A DNA stretch of 64,000 bases from Halobacillus_B sp963739045 (GCA_963739045.1 CAVTYY010000001.1:124001-188000); one strand, 5' to 3'; numbered from the stretch's first letter, positions 16,162 through 24,602 are shown. Translations and numbers: made by a program. Notes: generated by a model not told the origin, from the letters alone.

Positions 16162-17166
16162 TTGGCCGTTTTATTAAAATCATTCTATTCAAAAGCTGTA
16201 CTAACCGGAATCGGATTCACAGCAATCCTCGCATTCCTGAGCTTTGAGCTTGCCAAACTGCCAGGATTCTCTAATGTAGGACCTCTTGCTGTCGGCATTT
16301 TAATTGCTATGGTTTACCGTCATTTTCTTGGCTACCCTTCCGCCATTCATGAAGGTGTTCAGTTTTCTGCCAAAAAGCTGCTGCGGTTAGCCATTATTTT
16401 ATTTGGACTGAAGTTAGACATTCATGTCATTTATCAGGAGGGTCTCCCTCTTCTAATAAAAGATGTCATGGTCGTCCCCTTTTCCATCGGGCTGATGATG
16501 CTGCTGGCACGTGTATTTAAAGCAGATTATTCGTTATCCTTATTAATCGGAATCGGCACTGGCGTATGTGGAGCTTCAGCCATAGCTGCTGTTTCTCCCA
16601 TTTTAAAAGTGAAGGAAAAAGATACAGCACTCAGCGTTGCCATTATTTCGGTGATCGGAACCATCTTTGCGATCGGCTATACAATCCTTCGCCCCCTACT
16701 GCCCATTAATATGGAATCCTATGGGATATGGGCGGGGCTTAGTCTGCATGAAATCGGGCATGTAGCATTAGCTGGAACCCCTGCTGGAGAAGCAGGACTT
16801 GGGATGGCATTCTTAGCTAAATTAGGAAGAGTCTTTTTATTAGTACCTCTAAGCCTGCTTTTGGTATGGATCATGAAGAAAAGAAGCAGGGAGAGCAGTA
16901 CTCAACAAGTGGTCTTTCCCTGGTTCCTGATAGGTTTTGTGGCGATGAGCTTGTTCGGCAGTTTTGTAAATGGTCGTTTTATTCATATTTCTGCAAGTGT
17001 CCTGGATGGTATTTCCACACTCACTACATTTATTTTAACGATGGCCATGGTTGGGCTGGGGCTGAGCGTTAGTTTGAGTGATTTGCGAACGAAAGCCTTT
17101 AAACCTATGGTTCTTCTCATTCTCACTTCACTTCTATTGTCATTGACTACGTATTTGGTTTTATAG
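16162..17166 (+). CDS. YeiH/UPF0324 family putative sulfate exporter
   Basis: Polytopic membrane protein, 334 residues, about ten helices, of the YeiH (UPF0324) family; some members are annotated as putative sulfate exporters. Recognisable family blocks are L-A-I-I-L-F-G-L-K-L-D near residue 75, G-I-G-T-G-V-C-G-A-S-A-I-A-A near 130, and the central L-S-L-H-E-I-G-H-V-A-L-A-G segment. Start: AAGGGG at 16151-16156 supports TTG 16162, giving M-A-V-L-L-K-S-F; the longer frame from 16102 has no site and a hydrophilic extension unlike the family. Control by the divergent LysR gene is likely. Confidence 0.88.
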   Translation: MAVLLKSFYSKAVLTGIGFTAILAFLSFELAKLPGFSNVGPLAVGILIAMVYRHFLGYPSAIHEGVQFSAKKLLRLAIILFGLKLDIHVIYQEGLPLLIKDVMVVPFSIGLMMLLARVFKADYSLSLLIGIGTGVCGASAIAAVSPILKVKEKDTALSVAIISVIGTIFAIGYTILRPLLPINMESYGIWAGLSLHEIGHVALAGTPAGEAGLGMAFLAKLGRVFLLVPLSLLLVWIMKKRSRESSTQQVVFPWFLIGFVAMSLFGSFVNGRFIHISASVLDGISTLTTFILTMAMVGLGLSVSLSDLRTKAFKPMVLLILTSLLLSLTTYLVL

Positions 17167-17274
17167 CATAGATTCGGAAGGTTTCCGTTTCGGTTGGCAG
17201 TGTTGGAGGAAAAATACGGAAGACCAACTGCTGCGGGACGAACATCCTCTTTAGTTCAATAGATAGAAAATGAA

Positions 17275-17302
17275 GAGACCAAATCCTATTCGATTTGGTC
17301 TC
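17275..17302 (-). terminator. terminator for the AI-2E family gene
   Basis: 10-bp stem GAGACCAAAT / ATTTGGTCTC. On the minus strand it is followed by a T-rich stretch (TTCATTTTCTAT), consistent with ending the upstream minus-strand gene. Confidence 0.7.
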
Positions 17303-17360
17303 CTTGTGCGATTGCAGCCTCTCCTTTGGAACAGAACTTTTTCCTGAAATATTCACTTTT

Positions 17361-18515
17361 TTAATCGTGAATCCGGTATTTATTTTCTTCATCTGAAAAA
17401 CGATTATAACGGCGTTGAAACCAGAAGAAAAGATGGGTAACAAGCACTTTAATAATGGCATAACCGGGAATAGCAAGCACAATGCCGATCACCCCGAACA
17501 AATGACCCGCCGTTAACAAAACAAAGATTATGGTCACCGGGTGGATATGCAGACTTTTCCCCATAATTTGAGGAGAGATAAACTTGCCTTCTAATAACTG
17601 GACCACTGTCCACACGAAAGCCAGTTTTAAGACCATAAATGGAGAGGTGACGATCGCGATAATTAAAGCTGGAGTAATGGCAATCGTCGGTCCAAGATAT
17701 GGGACTACACTGGTCACGCTTGCTATAGCGGCTAACAGCAAGGCATAGTCTAATCCGATAATGACAAAACCAATATACATCATGATTCCTATGCAAAAGC
17801 TTACAATAATCTGTCCCTGGATATAAGCGCTTAATTGATGATCAATTCCATTGAACATACTGGCCAGTTCAGGCCTCGCCTTTGGGGGAAAGACCCGCAG
17901 CAGCATGTTAGGCAATTTTTTTCCGTCTTTCAGTAAATAGAACAAGATAAATGGCAGCGTAACGATCGCAATCACTACACTTGTCACCGTGGAAATTAAA
18001 TTTGTAATTCCCTGAACTGTCTGACCGGCATACGAAGACAGATTGTCCGGAAGCTGATTGAGTATACTATCCACATCTTGGAACGTATTTGTATAGTAGC
18101 CGGCAAAAATGGAATTCCGCAGCCATTCGTCAATGGAGTTAACTAACTGTCTCAAATAATGCGGCAATTCTTCAGACAAACTTACTAATTGTTTTTCCAG
18201 AAACGGGATGATTAAGACGACTAGGAATGTAATTAATCCCGCTACGATCACAAGGGTTATCAGAATCCCCCAAATTCTCTTAATCCCCCAGCTTTCCATT
18301 AACATAATCAACGGCCGCAATAAATAATAAACGATGACTGCCAGGATAATAGGCAGAGCAATCGTTTCAAAAAATACAAGGATGGGCTTAAATAAAAAAG
18401 CAACGCTTGTGTACACAAACAGGTTCAAGCCCACCATTAACAAGACTCCTAATATGTAAAGCAAGTTGCGTCCGCCGAAAAAGCGAATGATCGGCGTCCC
18501 ATCCCATCGATTCAT
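17361..18515 (-). CDS. AI-2E family transporter (PerM-like permease)
   Basis: Integral membrane protein, 384 residues, of the AI-2E/PerM family (YdbI, YhhT, YtvI relatives). Two N-terminal helices and an I-I-L-A-V-I-V-Y-Y-L-L-R-P segment come first. A soluble helical region around 110-160 follows, then paired helices with the family-typical L-P-F-I-L-F-Y-L-L-K-D-G and S-V-V-P-Y-L-G-P-T-I motifs. Some relatives act as Na+(Li+)/H+ antiporters and others were named for autoinducer export, so the substrate is unresolved; in a halophile an antiporter role is plausible but unproven. ATG 18515 has AGAAGGAG upstream. Confidence 0.88.
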   Translation of the reverse strand: MNRWDGTPIIRFFGGRNLLYILGVLLMVGLNLFVYTSVAFLFKPILVFFETIALPIILAVIVYYLLRPLIMLMESWGIKRIWGILITLVIVAGLITFLVVLIIPFLEKQLVSLSEELPHYLRQLVNSIDEWLRNSIFAGYYTNTFQDVDSILNQLPDNLSSYAGQTVQGITNLISTVTSVVIAIVTLPFILFYLLKDGKKLPNMLLRVFPPKARPELASMFNGIDHQLSAYIQGQIIVSFCIGIMMYIGFVIIGLDYALLLAAIASVTSVVPYLGPTIAITPALIIAIVTSPFMVLKLAFVWTVVQLLEGKFISPQIMGKSLHIHPVTIIFVLLTAGHLFGVIGIVLAIPGYAIIKVLVTHLFFWFQRRYNRFSDEENKYRIHD

Positions 18516-18576
18516 AAGTCATTTCTCCTTCTCGTATCTCCACACTGTTATTACATAGTTTACCATAAGAACCAAA

Positions 18577-18684
18577 AGCGCAAGCGCCCTGGCAGCCCCG
18601 ACAATCCTAAGACAAGCGGTGAAGGGGAGCGTTCTTCCCCGCAGGCGATTGACTTATGACCTCGAAGGGCTGGGCGCTGGAGCT
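18577..18684. repeat. GCGCAAGCGCC-type intergenic repeat
   Basis: Starts with AGCGCAAGCGCCCTGGCAGC and ends with GGGCTGGGCGCTGGAGCT, the ends being inverted copies (GCGCCC..GCCC / GGGC..GGGCGC). From memory this matches a dispersed repeat of Bacillaceae genomes with ends of the form GCGCAAGCGCC...GGGCTGGGCGCT. A genome count would confirm. One copy is seen in this window. Confidence 0.6.
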
Positions 18685-18734
18685 GTATGAAAACTTCCAT
18701 ACAAGAAATCATTAATAACTTTCTAAACGACTAG

Positions 18735-18763
18735 AAAAAAATCGTGCCTGTTAAAGGCACGAT
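18735..18763 (-). terminator. terminator of the 31-residue microgene
   Basis: Stem ATCGTGCC / GGCACGAT with a seven-base loop, followed on the minus strand by TTTTTT. It begins four bases after the stop codon of the small gene. Confidence 0.93.
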
Positions 18764-18766
18764 AAT

Positions 18767-18862
18767 CTAATATCTTTTGGAGCTTCTTTTTCTCATGAAT
18801 TTCTTTACCACTGGATAAATGATCGGTCCATATTTCAACGCTCGCTTAAGCAATCTCGCCAT
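18767..18862 (-). CDS. 31-residue basic microprotein
   Basis: Complete tiny gene: AAGGAGGT seven bases before ATG 18862, 31 codons, TAG stop, then an ideal terminator. The product M-A-R-L-L-K-R-A-L-K-Y-G-P-I-I-Y-P-V-V-K ... R-S-S-K-R-Y is strongly cationic, with a short hydrophobic centre (G-P-I-I-Y-P-V-V) and basic ends. It could be an amphipathic membrane-peripheral or nucleic-acid-associated peptide. I do not recognise its family. The tight ribosome site-gene-terminator layout makes it a real transcription unit rather than a chance frame. Confidence 0.75.
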   Translation of the reverse strand: MARLLKRALKYGPIIYPVVKKFMRKRSSKRY

Positions 18863-18944
18863 AGTGGTACCTCCTTAGAAGCAGTGTGGTCATACTTCTA
18901 TTAATTCCCGAAAGAGACCACAAACAAACATCAGCACCTGACGT

Positions 18945-19958
18945 CTAACCTACAATTTTATGATACATGCTCTTTGCTTCTGCAATATCCTTGATGCCAT
19001 GAATTAATACCCTGCCATCTTTGAAGAATACAAACCGCTGATCTCCATTTGTATAGGACAACAAAAACGGATTTTGCTCCACTATACCCTCGTGCAGGTG
19101 TTTCCGTAATTCATCTAAATTTCTCTCTTTTATTGGAGGACGGAGCTGAACCGTATCCCTGCCGCATAAAACAGCTGCTTTCGTTTGATAATCGGCGGAT
19201 AAATAAGGGTAAACGGGATCCTTGCCGCATGAAGGGCAGTCATCCTTTTTCACTTGATTCACTTTAAACCCAGAGTATTGGTGGTTCCAAAGATCAAAGG
19301 TGATAAACTTCTGATGAAGGGAGTTCATATCCTCTACTAATATCTTCATTGCTTCTGTTACCTGGTGAGCCGTAACCATTTGTACCGCAGGACTGATCAC
19401 CCCAACCGTATCACATGTGGCTCCGCTCAAAGGAACCGTATCCATTAAGCAATTCAGGCAAGGAGTAACACCCGGAAGGATGGTAAAGCTGAGGCCATGA
19501 CTTCCGACGCATCCCCCATAAATCCAAGGAACCTGATATTTCTGTGCCATATCATTAATCAACATTCGGGTTTCAAAGTTGTCTGTGGCATCAAGAACCA
19601 CGTTCACATCCGAAATAAAAAGCTCGAGTTCTTCACGCTGCACATCCATGATTCGGGCGTCAACGGTAACTAGAGGATTAATTTCTGATAATCGCTTTCC
19701 TGCAGCAATTGCTTTAGGCATGCGTTCCAGAGCATCTGCTTCTGTAAAAAGCTGCTGTCTCTGCAAATTGCTCATTTCTACATAATCCCGATCTACAATC
19801 GTTAGTTTGCCAATACCGGCACGGACCAATTGCTCTGCACTAGACGTCCCTAAAGCACCAGCACCGACTACGAGAACATGTTTTTCACTTAATTTCCGCT
19901 GACCTTCTTCCCCAATGGGTGCGAAGAGCTTCTGCCTTGAATATCGATCTGAACTCAT
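18945..19958 (-). CDS. ThiF/MoeB/HesA family E1-like adenylyltransferase
   Basis: E1-like enzyme, 337 residues, that would adenylate the C-terminal glycine of a ubiquitin-like sulfur carrier (ThiS or MoaD). It has nucleotide-binding V-V-G-A-G-A-L-G-T (31-39), D-R-D-Y-V-E-M-S-N-L-Q-R-Q (56-68) and a candidate catalytic Cys182 (T-C-D-T-V-G-V). The structural zinc site uses Cys167/Cys170 and Cys241/Cys244. A C-terminal extension (about 255-337) resembles the small domain found on many Bacillus ThiF/MoeB proteins. No thiamine or molybdopterin gene adjoins it, so which carrier it serves is open. A molybdopterin enzyme is encoded 26 kb away. Confidence 0.88.
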   Translation of the reverse strand: MSSDRYSRQKLFAPIGEEGQRKLSEKHVLVVGAGALGTSSAEQLVRAGIGKLTIVDRDYVEMSNLQRQQLFTEADALERMPKAIAAGKRLSEINPLVTVDARIMDVQREELELFISDVNVVLDATDNFETRMLINDMAQKYQVPWIYGGCVGSHGLSFTILPGVTPCLNCLMDTVPLSGATCDTVGVISPAVQMVTAHQVTEAMKILVEDMNSLHQKFITFDLWNHQYSGFKVNQVKKDDCPSCGKDPVYPYLSADYQTKAAVLCGRDTVQLRPPIKERNLDELRKHLHEGIVEQNPFLLSYTNGDQRFVFFKDGRVLIHGIKDIAEAKSMYHKIVG

Positions 19959-20009
19959 CTCACGACTTCCCCCATCCTGAATCTTCTTATCTATAAGTTT
20001 AGCATAGAC

Positions 20010-20813
20010 TTACCTCATTACACTGCCTCCGGAAATTTTGAGCGATTCTCCTACAATGTTTTCAGCGGCATCTGTTAATAGATAGATTATGGTACGCGCT
20101 ACTTCCTGAGGTGTACTTAATTTCCCAGAAGGAATCCCAGCTTTCGCAAGCTTTAATTGTTCCTCATAACTGCGCCCTTCACGTTCTCCCTTTCCTTTAA
20201 TTGCCTGCTGTCCCATTTCTGTATCTACGTACCCCGGACATACAGCATTCACACGAATGTTATGTTCAATTGCCTCCACAGCGAGTGACTGTGTAAAACC
20301 AATAACAGCAAACTTGGACGCACTATATGCCGTATTACTATGCGTCCCTCTTAAACCGGATAAAGAAGAAAGATTTACAATGGCGCCTTTATTGAGCTGT
20401 TTCATATAATGGTAAACTTCCTGAGTTAATAATACGGTAGAGAAATAGTTTAATTCCATTACTTTTCTAAGATCCTCTTCATTTAATTGATCTAAAGATC
20501 CTCCGCCCATTATTCCTGCAGAATTAACTAATCCGGTAATGTCTCCATTTTTCTGATTTGCTTCCGTAACGAGTCTTTTGCGATCCTCTGGTTTATTTAA
20601 ATCTGCCGTTACGACAAGGACATCCGCTTGTTTGCTAATTTGTCTGCATTCATCTTTAAGTGCTTCCAGTTTTTCTTCCTTCCGCCCTGTAATGGTAACT
20701 CTTGCTCCAGATCGAACTGCTTCTTTAGCTGTTTCATAACCAATGCCGCCAGTGGCTCCTGTAATCACAATATGTTGATTTTCTAATGCGTCTTTAGCAA
20801 AAATTTGTGTCAT
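20010..20813 (-). CDS. SDR family NAD(P)-dependent oxidoreductase
   Basis: Classical short-chain dehydrogenase/reductase, 267 residues. Cofactor motif T-G-A-T-G-G-I-G at 18-25, N-S-A-G near 97-100, catalytic Ser150 region (N-L-S-S), Tyr163 and Lys167 in Y-S-A-S-K, then the P-G-Y-V-D-T substrate-side loop. Arg44 in the T-G-R-K segment suggests NADP preference. The substrate is unknown. AAAGGAGG lies eight bases before ATG 20813. Upstream lies a 1.0 kb stretch of repeats and nothing that indicates a pathway. Confidence 0.9.
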   Translation of the reverse strand: MTQIFAKDALENQHIVITGATGGIGYETAKEAVRSGARVTITGRKEEKLEALKDECRQISKQADVLVVTADLNKPEDRKRLVTEANQKNGDITGLVNSAGIMGGGSLDQLNEEDLRKVMELNYFSTVLLTQEVYHYMKQLNKGAIVNLSSLSGLRGTHSNTAYSASKFAVIGFTQSLAVEAIEHNIRVNAVCPGYVDTEMGQQAIKGKGEREGRSYEEQLKLAKAGIPSGKLSTPQEVARTIIYLLTDAAENIVGESLKISGGSVMR

Positions 20814-21471
20814 CTAAAACGCCTCCTTTGCGGTTGTATTGCACACCCAGTAGCGATTGAAACCTTCTTCGTAGAAATAGTTCTTCTACAGGTCTACTCT
20901 CTTCCATGGCACCCGGATTTCTTAGTATATCTTGCGTACCAGGAAACGAAGTTGTTCATGATTCTTCGTCCAACTGTGCCTTTTAATAGGCAGTTTCTTA
21001 TTGAAAAGTGGCGGAATATTAAGTAATTAGCTTGATACTGAGTCTTCAAGTATTGTGCAGGATTGTGTAAGACTCGATTTCGAGACACTTATTGAGATCG
21101 TAGGGGATGCGGGGAACGACTCTCGAAATCTACACATCACCCTCCAGTATAGAGGTGGAAATAAAACATTTCATGGTGCGAAAATAATGCTTTAGAACCT
21201 GCGAGGTTGGTAAAGAAGATACTTCTGTCCTTTCATCCAGATATGGTTGAGTGGGAAATGAGCATAGTTTTCCTGTCCTATTTATATGGATGAACAAACC
21301 TTCTATTAAAGAAAGTATCTTTTAGAAATGTTGGCACATTTGAACCATTGAGAAGAGCAGAAAATCAATCTCCTATATTAGACCAATGATAAGCATACGG
21401 TCTTTGTCTGTATGTTTCTCGTATCTTATTTTTATCCCTATTTCGCTATTTCCGTTCTCACGTAATCTTAA
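20814..21471. other. gene-poor interval with repeat fragment
   Basis: No credible gene. A 30-base segment at 21057-21086 is the exact reverse complement of 50276-50305, the flank of another repeat copy. The surrounding 21030-21125 (including CGGGGAACGACTCTCG) looks like a decayed copy of the same element. Frames of 60-73 codons here lack ribosome sites and family resemblance. Confidence 0.5.
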
Positions 21472-21589
21472 AGAGGTCGGGGAAATGGCGAGACTCCTAT
21501 GGGAGGATATGACAGGTGAGATCCCACAGGGCATTGCCCGAGGAAGCTCAGCGGCCGCCCATGGAAAGCGAGTCATTTCCCCGACCTCT
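21472..21589 (+). repeat. intergenic inverted-repeat element, copy A1
   Basis: 118-bp element bounded by an exact 16-bp terminal inverted repeat, AGAGGTCGGGGAAATG (21472-21487) and its complement (21574-21589). Inside are GAGACTCC, GGTGAGATCCC and GCTCAGCGGCCGCCC-type blocks. Nearly the same sequence occurs inverted at 59151-59277. It has no coding content. Confidence 0.85.
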
Positions 21590-21710
21590 AGACTCACTGT
21601 TTACCGTTTCGGAAATCGTTTAAAACATCTTGAAAGGTCTTCAAGCAATTGGGAGCTTTAGTGAAAGAATGTGCTTATGTTTAATAAAACCAAACCCATA
21701 AAAATCCATA

Positions 21711-21754
21711 AAAAAATCAGCGCTAAAACATCGAAATGTTTTGTTTAGCGCTGA
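21711..21754 (-). terminator. terminator downstream of the 52-residue microgene
   Basis: Stem TCAGCGCTAAA / TTTAGCGCTGA extended by an inner AACAT/ATGTT pair, followed on the minus strand by TTTTTT. It lies about 80 bases after the small gene's stop. Confidence 0.8.
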
Positions 21755-21831
21755 CTCCATGGCACTCCATAAGGAATTACCGATAATTTATTCATTTTTA
21801 TTCGCATAGCTGACTTCACCACATTGTTTGA

Positions 21832-21990
21832 TTATTTCCGTTTGCTGTTATGCTTACGGAAAGGGGAAAGAATTTTTCCACTCCGAGTTTTCTTCACGCC
21901 AGTTGAAACAGGCTTAGCTTCCTTAGCCTCGGAGCTATTCTGATAATCCTTCTCAAACATCTCACGGGCTTTGGAATAGAGCAGAGTCAT
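21832..21990 (-). CDS. 52-residue basic microprotein
   Basis: Minus-strand gene with AAAGGAGGT nine bases before ATG 21990, 52 codons and a TAA stop, then a terminator. The product begins M-T-L-L-Y-S-K-A-R-E-M-F-E-K-D-Y, has a middle rich in E/A/K/S, and ends with a very basic segment (V-K-K-T-R-S-G-K ... K-H-N-S-K-R-K). It is soluble and has no cysteines. I recognise no family. Both this gene and the 31-residue one 3 kb earlier have the same build: very strong ribosome site, short basic product, own terminator. Confidence 0.7.
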   Translation of the reverse strand: MTLLYSKAREMFEKDYQNSSEAKEAKPVSTGVKKTRSGKILSPFRKHNSKRK

Positions 21991-22033
21991 TGTGGTGTAC
22001 CTCCTTTCATTTAAAGTATACTTATCATTTTCC

Positions 22034-22060
22034 CGCTATGTTTTTACGTAAAACATAGCG
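22034..22060. terminator. 11-bp hairpin downstream of the acetyltransferase gene
   Basis: Perfect CGCTATGTTTT / AAAACATAGCG palindrome with five-base loop, 27 bases past the GNAT stop codon on the minus strand. There is no strong T-run, so it may be a weak terminator or a protein-binding site upstream of the microgene. Confidence 0.5.
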
Positions 22061-22086
22061 ATTGAAAGAAAACGAGAGATAAGCGG

Positions 22087-22560
22087 CTAAATTTCTTGCT
22101 TCATCACCATAAGCCAGCCTTTTTTCCCCATTTTCTTCTCCCCATCATGAAGGAAGCCGGTTTGTTTGTAAAGAGATTGAGCTGAAATATTTTTTTCATT
22201 TACTGCCAATACGATCCAGTCAGTATCCGGGAAGTTTTCCCTCACATAATCTGGTAATTTATACAAAGATTCTTTAGCTACTCCCTTGCCTTGACGGGAA
22301 TAGTCAATCATATAAGCGATGAGCAGGATCGCGTTGGTTCTTGCCGTATATTCCTGCACTCTCGGACCCGTTTGCAGGACAAACATTCCTGCTGGCTCGT
22401 TTCCAGACATGATCACCACTGGAGTTCTTGTAAAATCTTTCTTTGCTTTTTCAACAGAATCGATAGCCATCGCCGTATAATATAATTGCTCTTCTGGTAA
22501 ATAAAATTGTGTAAGGGCAGCATCATCCGCTGGTTTATAAGGTTTCAGCCATACTGACAT
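22087..22560 (-). CDS. GNAT family N-acetyltransferase
   Basis: Acetyltransferase-fold protein of 157 residues. Motif A is D-Y-S-R-Q-G-K-G-V-A-K-E-S-L-Y (about 88-102), with the R/Q-x-x-G-x-A/G acetyl-CoA pyrophosphate loop. Motif B is the N-E-K-N-I-S-A-Q-S-L-Y-K-Q-T-G-F helix-strand near 122-137, typical of RimJ/SpeG-like members. The acceptor is unknown. AAAGGAAAA precedes ATG 22560. It is divergent from the FMN reductase gene. Confidence 0.87.
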   Translation of the reverse strand: MSVWLKPYKPADDAALTQFYLPEEQLYYTAMAIDSVEKAKKDFTRTPVVIMSGNEPAGMFVLQTGPRVQEYTARTNAILLIAYMIDYSRQGKGVAKESLYKLPDYVRENFPDTDWIVLAVNEKNISAQSLYKQTGFLHDGEKKMGKKGWLMVMKQEI

Positions 22561-22668
22561 GTTATTTTCCTTTCTCTTCCTGAGTTATATTGCGAGCAGA
22601 ATGCTAGAAACAAATGTTAATCCTTCTTATAATATATAGTTAAGCATATATAGAGGAGGAACGAATCC

Positions 22669-23229
22669 ATGTTAAAAGTCGCTGCTCTTGTCGGAAGCAT
22701 TCGTAAAGATTCTTATAATATGAAATTAACTCAATTCATTAAAGACCGTTATAACGATCATTTTGATCTGAAAGTAGTCCCTATTCGTGACCTCGCCCAC
22801 TATGATCAAGATATCGAACATGAAGCTCCACCTTCAGTACAGAACTTTAAAGCCCAATTGTCTGACGCGGACGCGTTTCTAGTTGTAACTCCTGAATTTA
22901 ATCATTCTATTCCAGGCGTTTTGAAGAATGCGCTTGACTGGCTGTCACGTGGAGATCGGGAAATGGCTGGCAAACCCGCCTTTATCGCCGGGGCTACGAT
23001 GGGAGTGCTCGGAACTGTGCGGGCGCAAATGCATTTAAGACAAATTCTGAACTCCCCGGGAATGAACTCCAAGGTACTGCCGGGCAATGAAATTCTCGTT
23101 GGAACTATTCAGGATAAAGTCGATGAAACTGGAAAAATTACTGATCACAAGACCATTGAATTTATTGATCAAGTGGTAGATAAATTCATTGTATTTGCTG
23201 AGACTCAGCGCGAAAAAGTTAATCAATAG
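22669..23229 (+). CDS. NADPH-dependent FMN reductase family protein
   Basis: Flavodoxin-fold oxidoreductase of 186 residues. G-S-I-R-K-D-S-Y-N (9-17) is the FMN phosphate loop, and T-P-E-F-N-H-S-I-P-G-V-L-K-N-A-L-D-W (about 78-95) is the isoalloxazine-side motif defining the FMN_red family (azoreductase, chromate or quinone reductase relatives). It probably moves two electrons from NADPH to quinone-like or azo substrates. GAGGAGG lies before ATG 22669. A terminator follows, shared with the convergent glcF. Confidence 0.9.
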   Translation: MLKVAALVGSIRKDSYNMKLTQFIKDRYNDHFDLKVVPIRDLAHYDQDIEHEAPPSVQNFKAQLSDADAFLVVTPEFNHSIPGVLKNALDWLSRGDREMAGKPAFIAGATMGVLGTVRAQMHLRQILNSPGMNSKVLPGNEILVGTIQDKVDETGKITDHKTIEFIDQVVDKFIVFAETQREKVNQ

Positions 23230-23235
23230 CGATAT

Positions 23236-23267
23236 AAACCTCCTGAATCCATAGAATCAGGAGGTTT
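23236..23267. terminator. bidirectional terminator between FMN reductase and glcF
   Basis: Perfect 11-bp stem AAACCTCCTGA / TCAGGAGGTTT with ten-base loop, between convergent genes. Confidence 0.88.
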
Positions 23268-23297
23268 ATTGTATTTTCCCCGCTGCGATAATAAGAG

Positions 23298-24602
23298 TTA
23301 GTCTCTTTTTGAAACAGGACGTCCTTCCATTAATAAATCCACTAAATGAAGAGCTTCCACTGATTTATCAAGCTCCTCACGTTCTATCCCTAGTTTCATT
23401 TGCAGCAAACATCCCGGATTGGTCGTAACAATGGCTTCTGGCTTCGTTTGTTTCACATCTTCCATCTTTACATCCAGGATATCCATAGAGTCTTCATAAT
23501 TTACGATATTGTAAATCCCTGCTGATCCACAGCAGAAATCCGGGCGGGAAAGCTCTTTCATGTGAAGACCCGGAAGGCTTTCCAACAGAATTCTTGGCGA
23601 TTCCGTGACTCTCTGTACATTTGTCATATGACAGGAGGGCTGATAAGTCACTTTTCGATTAACTGGGGTAGTAAACTCAAGACCGTCCAGTTCAACTAGG
23701 ACTTCAGAAATATCGCGAACTTTGGAAACAAACACCTCTGCCCTTTCATGCCATTCGGTTCCTTGTTCGAATAAATGACCATACTCGACCATTTTTGCTC
23801 CGCATCCTCCTGCATTGTTTACAATGTAATCAGCATCCTCTGCTTCGAAGGCTTCAATATTCCGTTTAGCTAAATCTTTCGCAGCTTCTGCTTTTCCTGA
23901 ATGGGCATGCAGCGCACCGCAGCACGTTTGATTTTTTGGAAGTACGACTTCAGCACCTGACAAACGAAGAAGTTCGACCGTTCGTTCGTTTGTTTTGAAA
24001 AACATACTATCCATCACACATCCAGTAAAGAACGCAACTTTAGTTGTCAGTTTATAATCCGGCAATACATGACGTTTCCTGGTTAAACGTTCCATTGGGT
24101 TGGGCAGATCCGGCAAGACCTTTTCAAACTGCCCCAAATGCAGAGGAGCGGCTCCAGTAGCTTTCGTTTTTTGAGCCATCCATTGGAGACCAGACCTTTG
24201 ATAAAGCCATGAAGCGTTGCCGAGGGTACTCATCCAATTGGAAGATGGAAAGAAGGAATTAAATATAAAACCTTCAATTTCCTGTTGCGACTTCGGCTTT
24301 ATTTCATTGTCCTCAATGACTTCCTTCGCTCCCTCAAGAATAGCGCCATACTGGACATTGGTTGGACAAACGGTCGTACAAGCCATACACCCTAAGCATT
24401 TTTCGATGGGCGTTTTTAAATCTTCCACCGATGCCTTCTCTTCTGCTACCATTTTAACTAAATTAATTCGTCCCCGTGGGGAGTGGGTCTCCCTTTCCAT
24501 CGTTTCATATGTAGGACAGACTGGAAGACAATATCCACACTGAACACAGTCAAAAGTTTTTTCGTATTGGATCTTATCTTGTAAAGCCTGAAGATTACTC
24601 AT
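23298..24602 (-). CDS. glcF: glycolate oxidase iron-sulfur subunit
   Basis: Fe-S subunit of the GlcD/GlcF-type 2-hydroxyacid oxidase, 434 residues. Two [4Fe-4S] ferredoxin sites: Cys19/22/25/29 (C-V-Q-C-G-Y-C-L-P-V-C-P) and Cys69/72/75/79 (C-L-G-C-M-A-C-T-T-V-C-P). Two CCG domains follow, with Q-T-C-C-G-A-L-H and F-C-C-G-S-A-G-I-Y, as in GlcF, LutA and HdrD-like proteins. It takes electrons from the FAD subunit toward the quinone pool. Start ATG 24602 overlaps the end of glcD by 8 bases, so the two are one translationally coupled operon. Confidence 0.93.
   Translation of the reverse strand: MSNLQALQDKIQYEKTFDCVQCGYCLPVCPTYETMERETHSPRGRINLVKMVAEEKASVEDLKTPIEKCLGCMACTTVCPTNVQYGAILEGAKEVIEDNEIKPKSQQEIEGFIFNSFFPSSNWMSTLGNASWLYQRSGLQWMAQKTKATGAAPLHLGQFEKVLPDLPNPMERLTRKRHVLPDYKLTTKVAFFTGCVMDSMFFKTNERTVELLRLSGAEVVLPKNQTCCGALHAHSGKAEAAKDLAKRNIEAFEAEDADYIVNNAGGCGAKMVEYGHLFEQGTEWHERAEVFVSKVRDISEVLVELDGLEFTTPVNRKVTYQPSCHMTNVQRVTESPRILLESLPGLHMKELSRPDFCCGSAGIYNIVNYEDSMDILDVKMEDVKQTKPEAIVTTNPGCLLQMKLGIEREELDKSVEALHLVDLLMEGRPVSKRD

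Noticed and set aside
17147..17482. 111-codon minus-strand frame downstream of the AI-2E gene
   Set aside because: Lies partly in intergenic DNA and overlaps the true gene end in another frame; crosses the terminator.
20805..21026. 73-codon plus-strand frame upstream of the SDR gene
   Set aside because: No ribosome site, no similarity, cysteine- and leucine-rich noise in an AT-rich gap.
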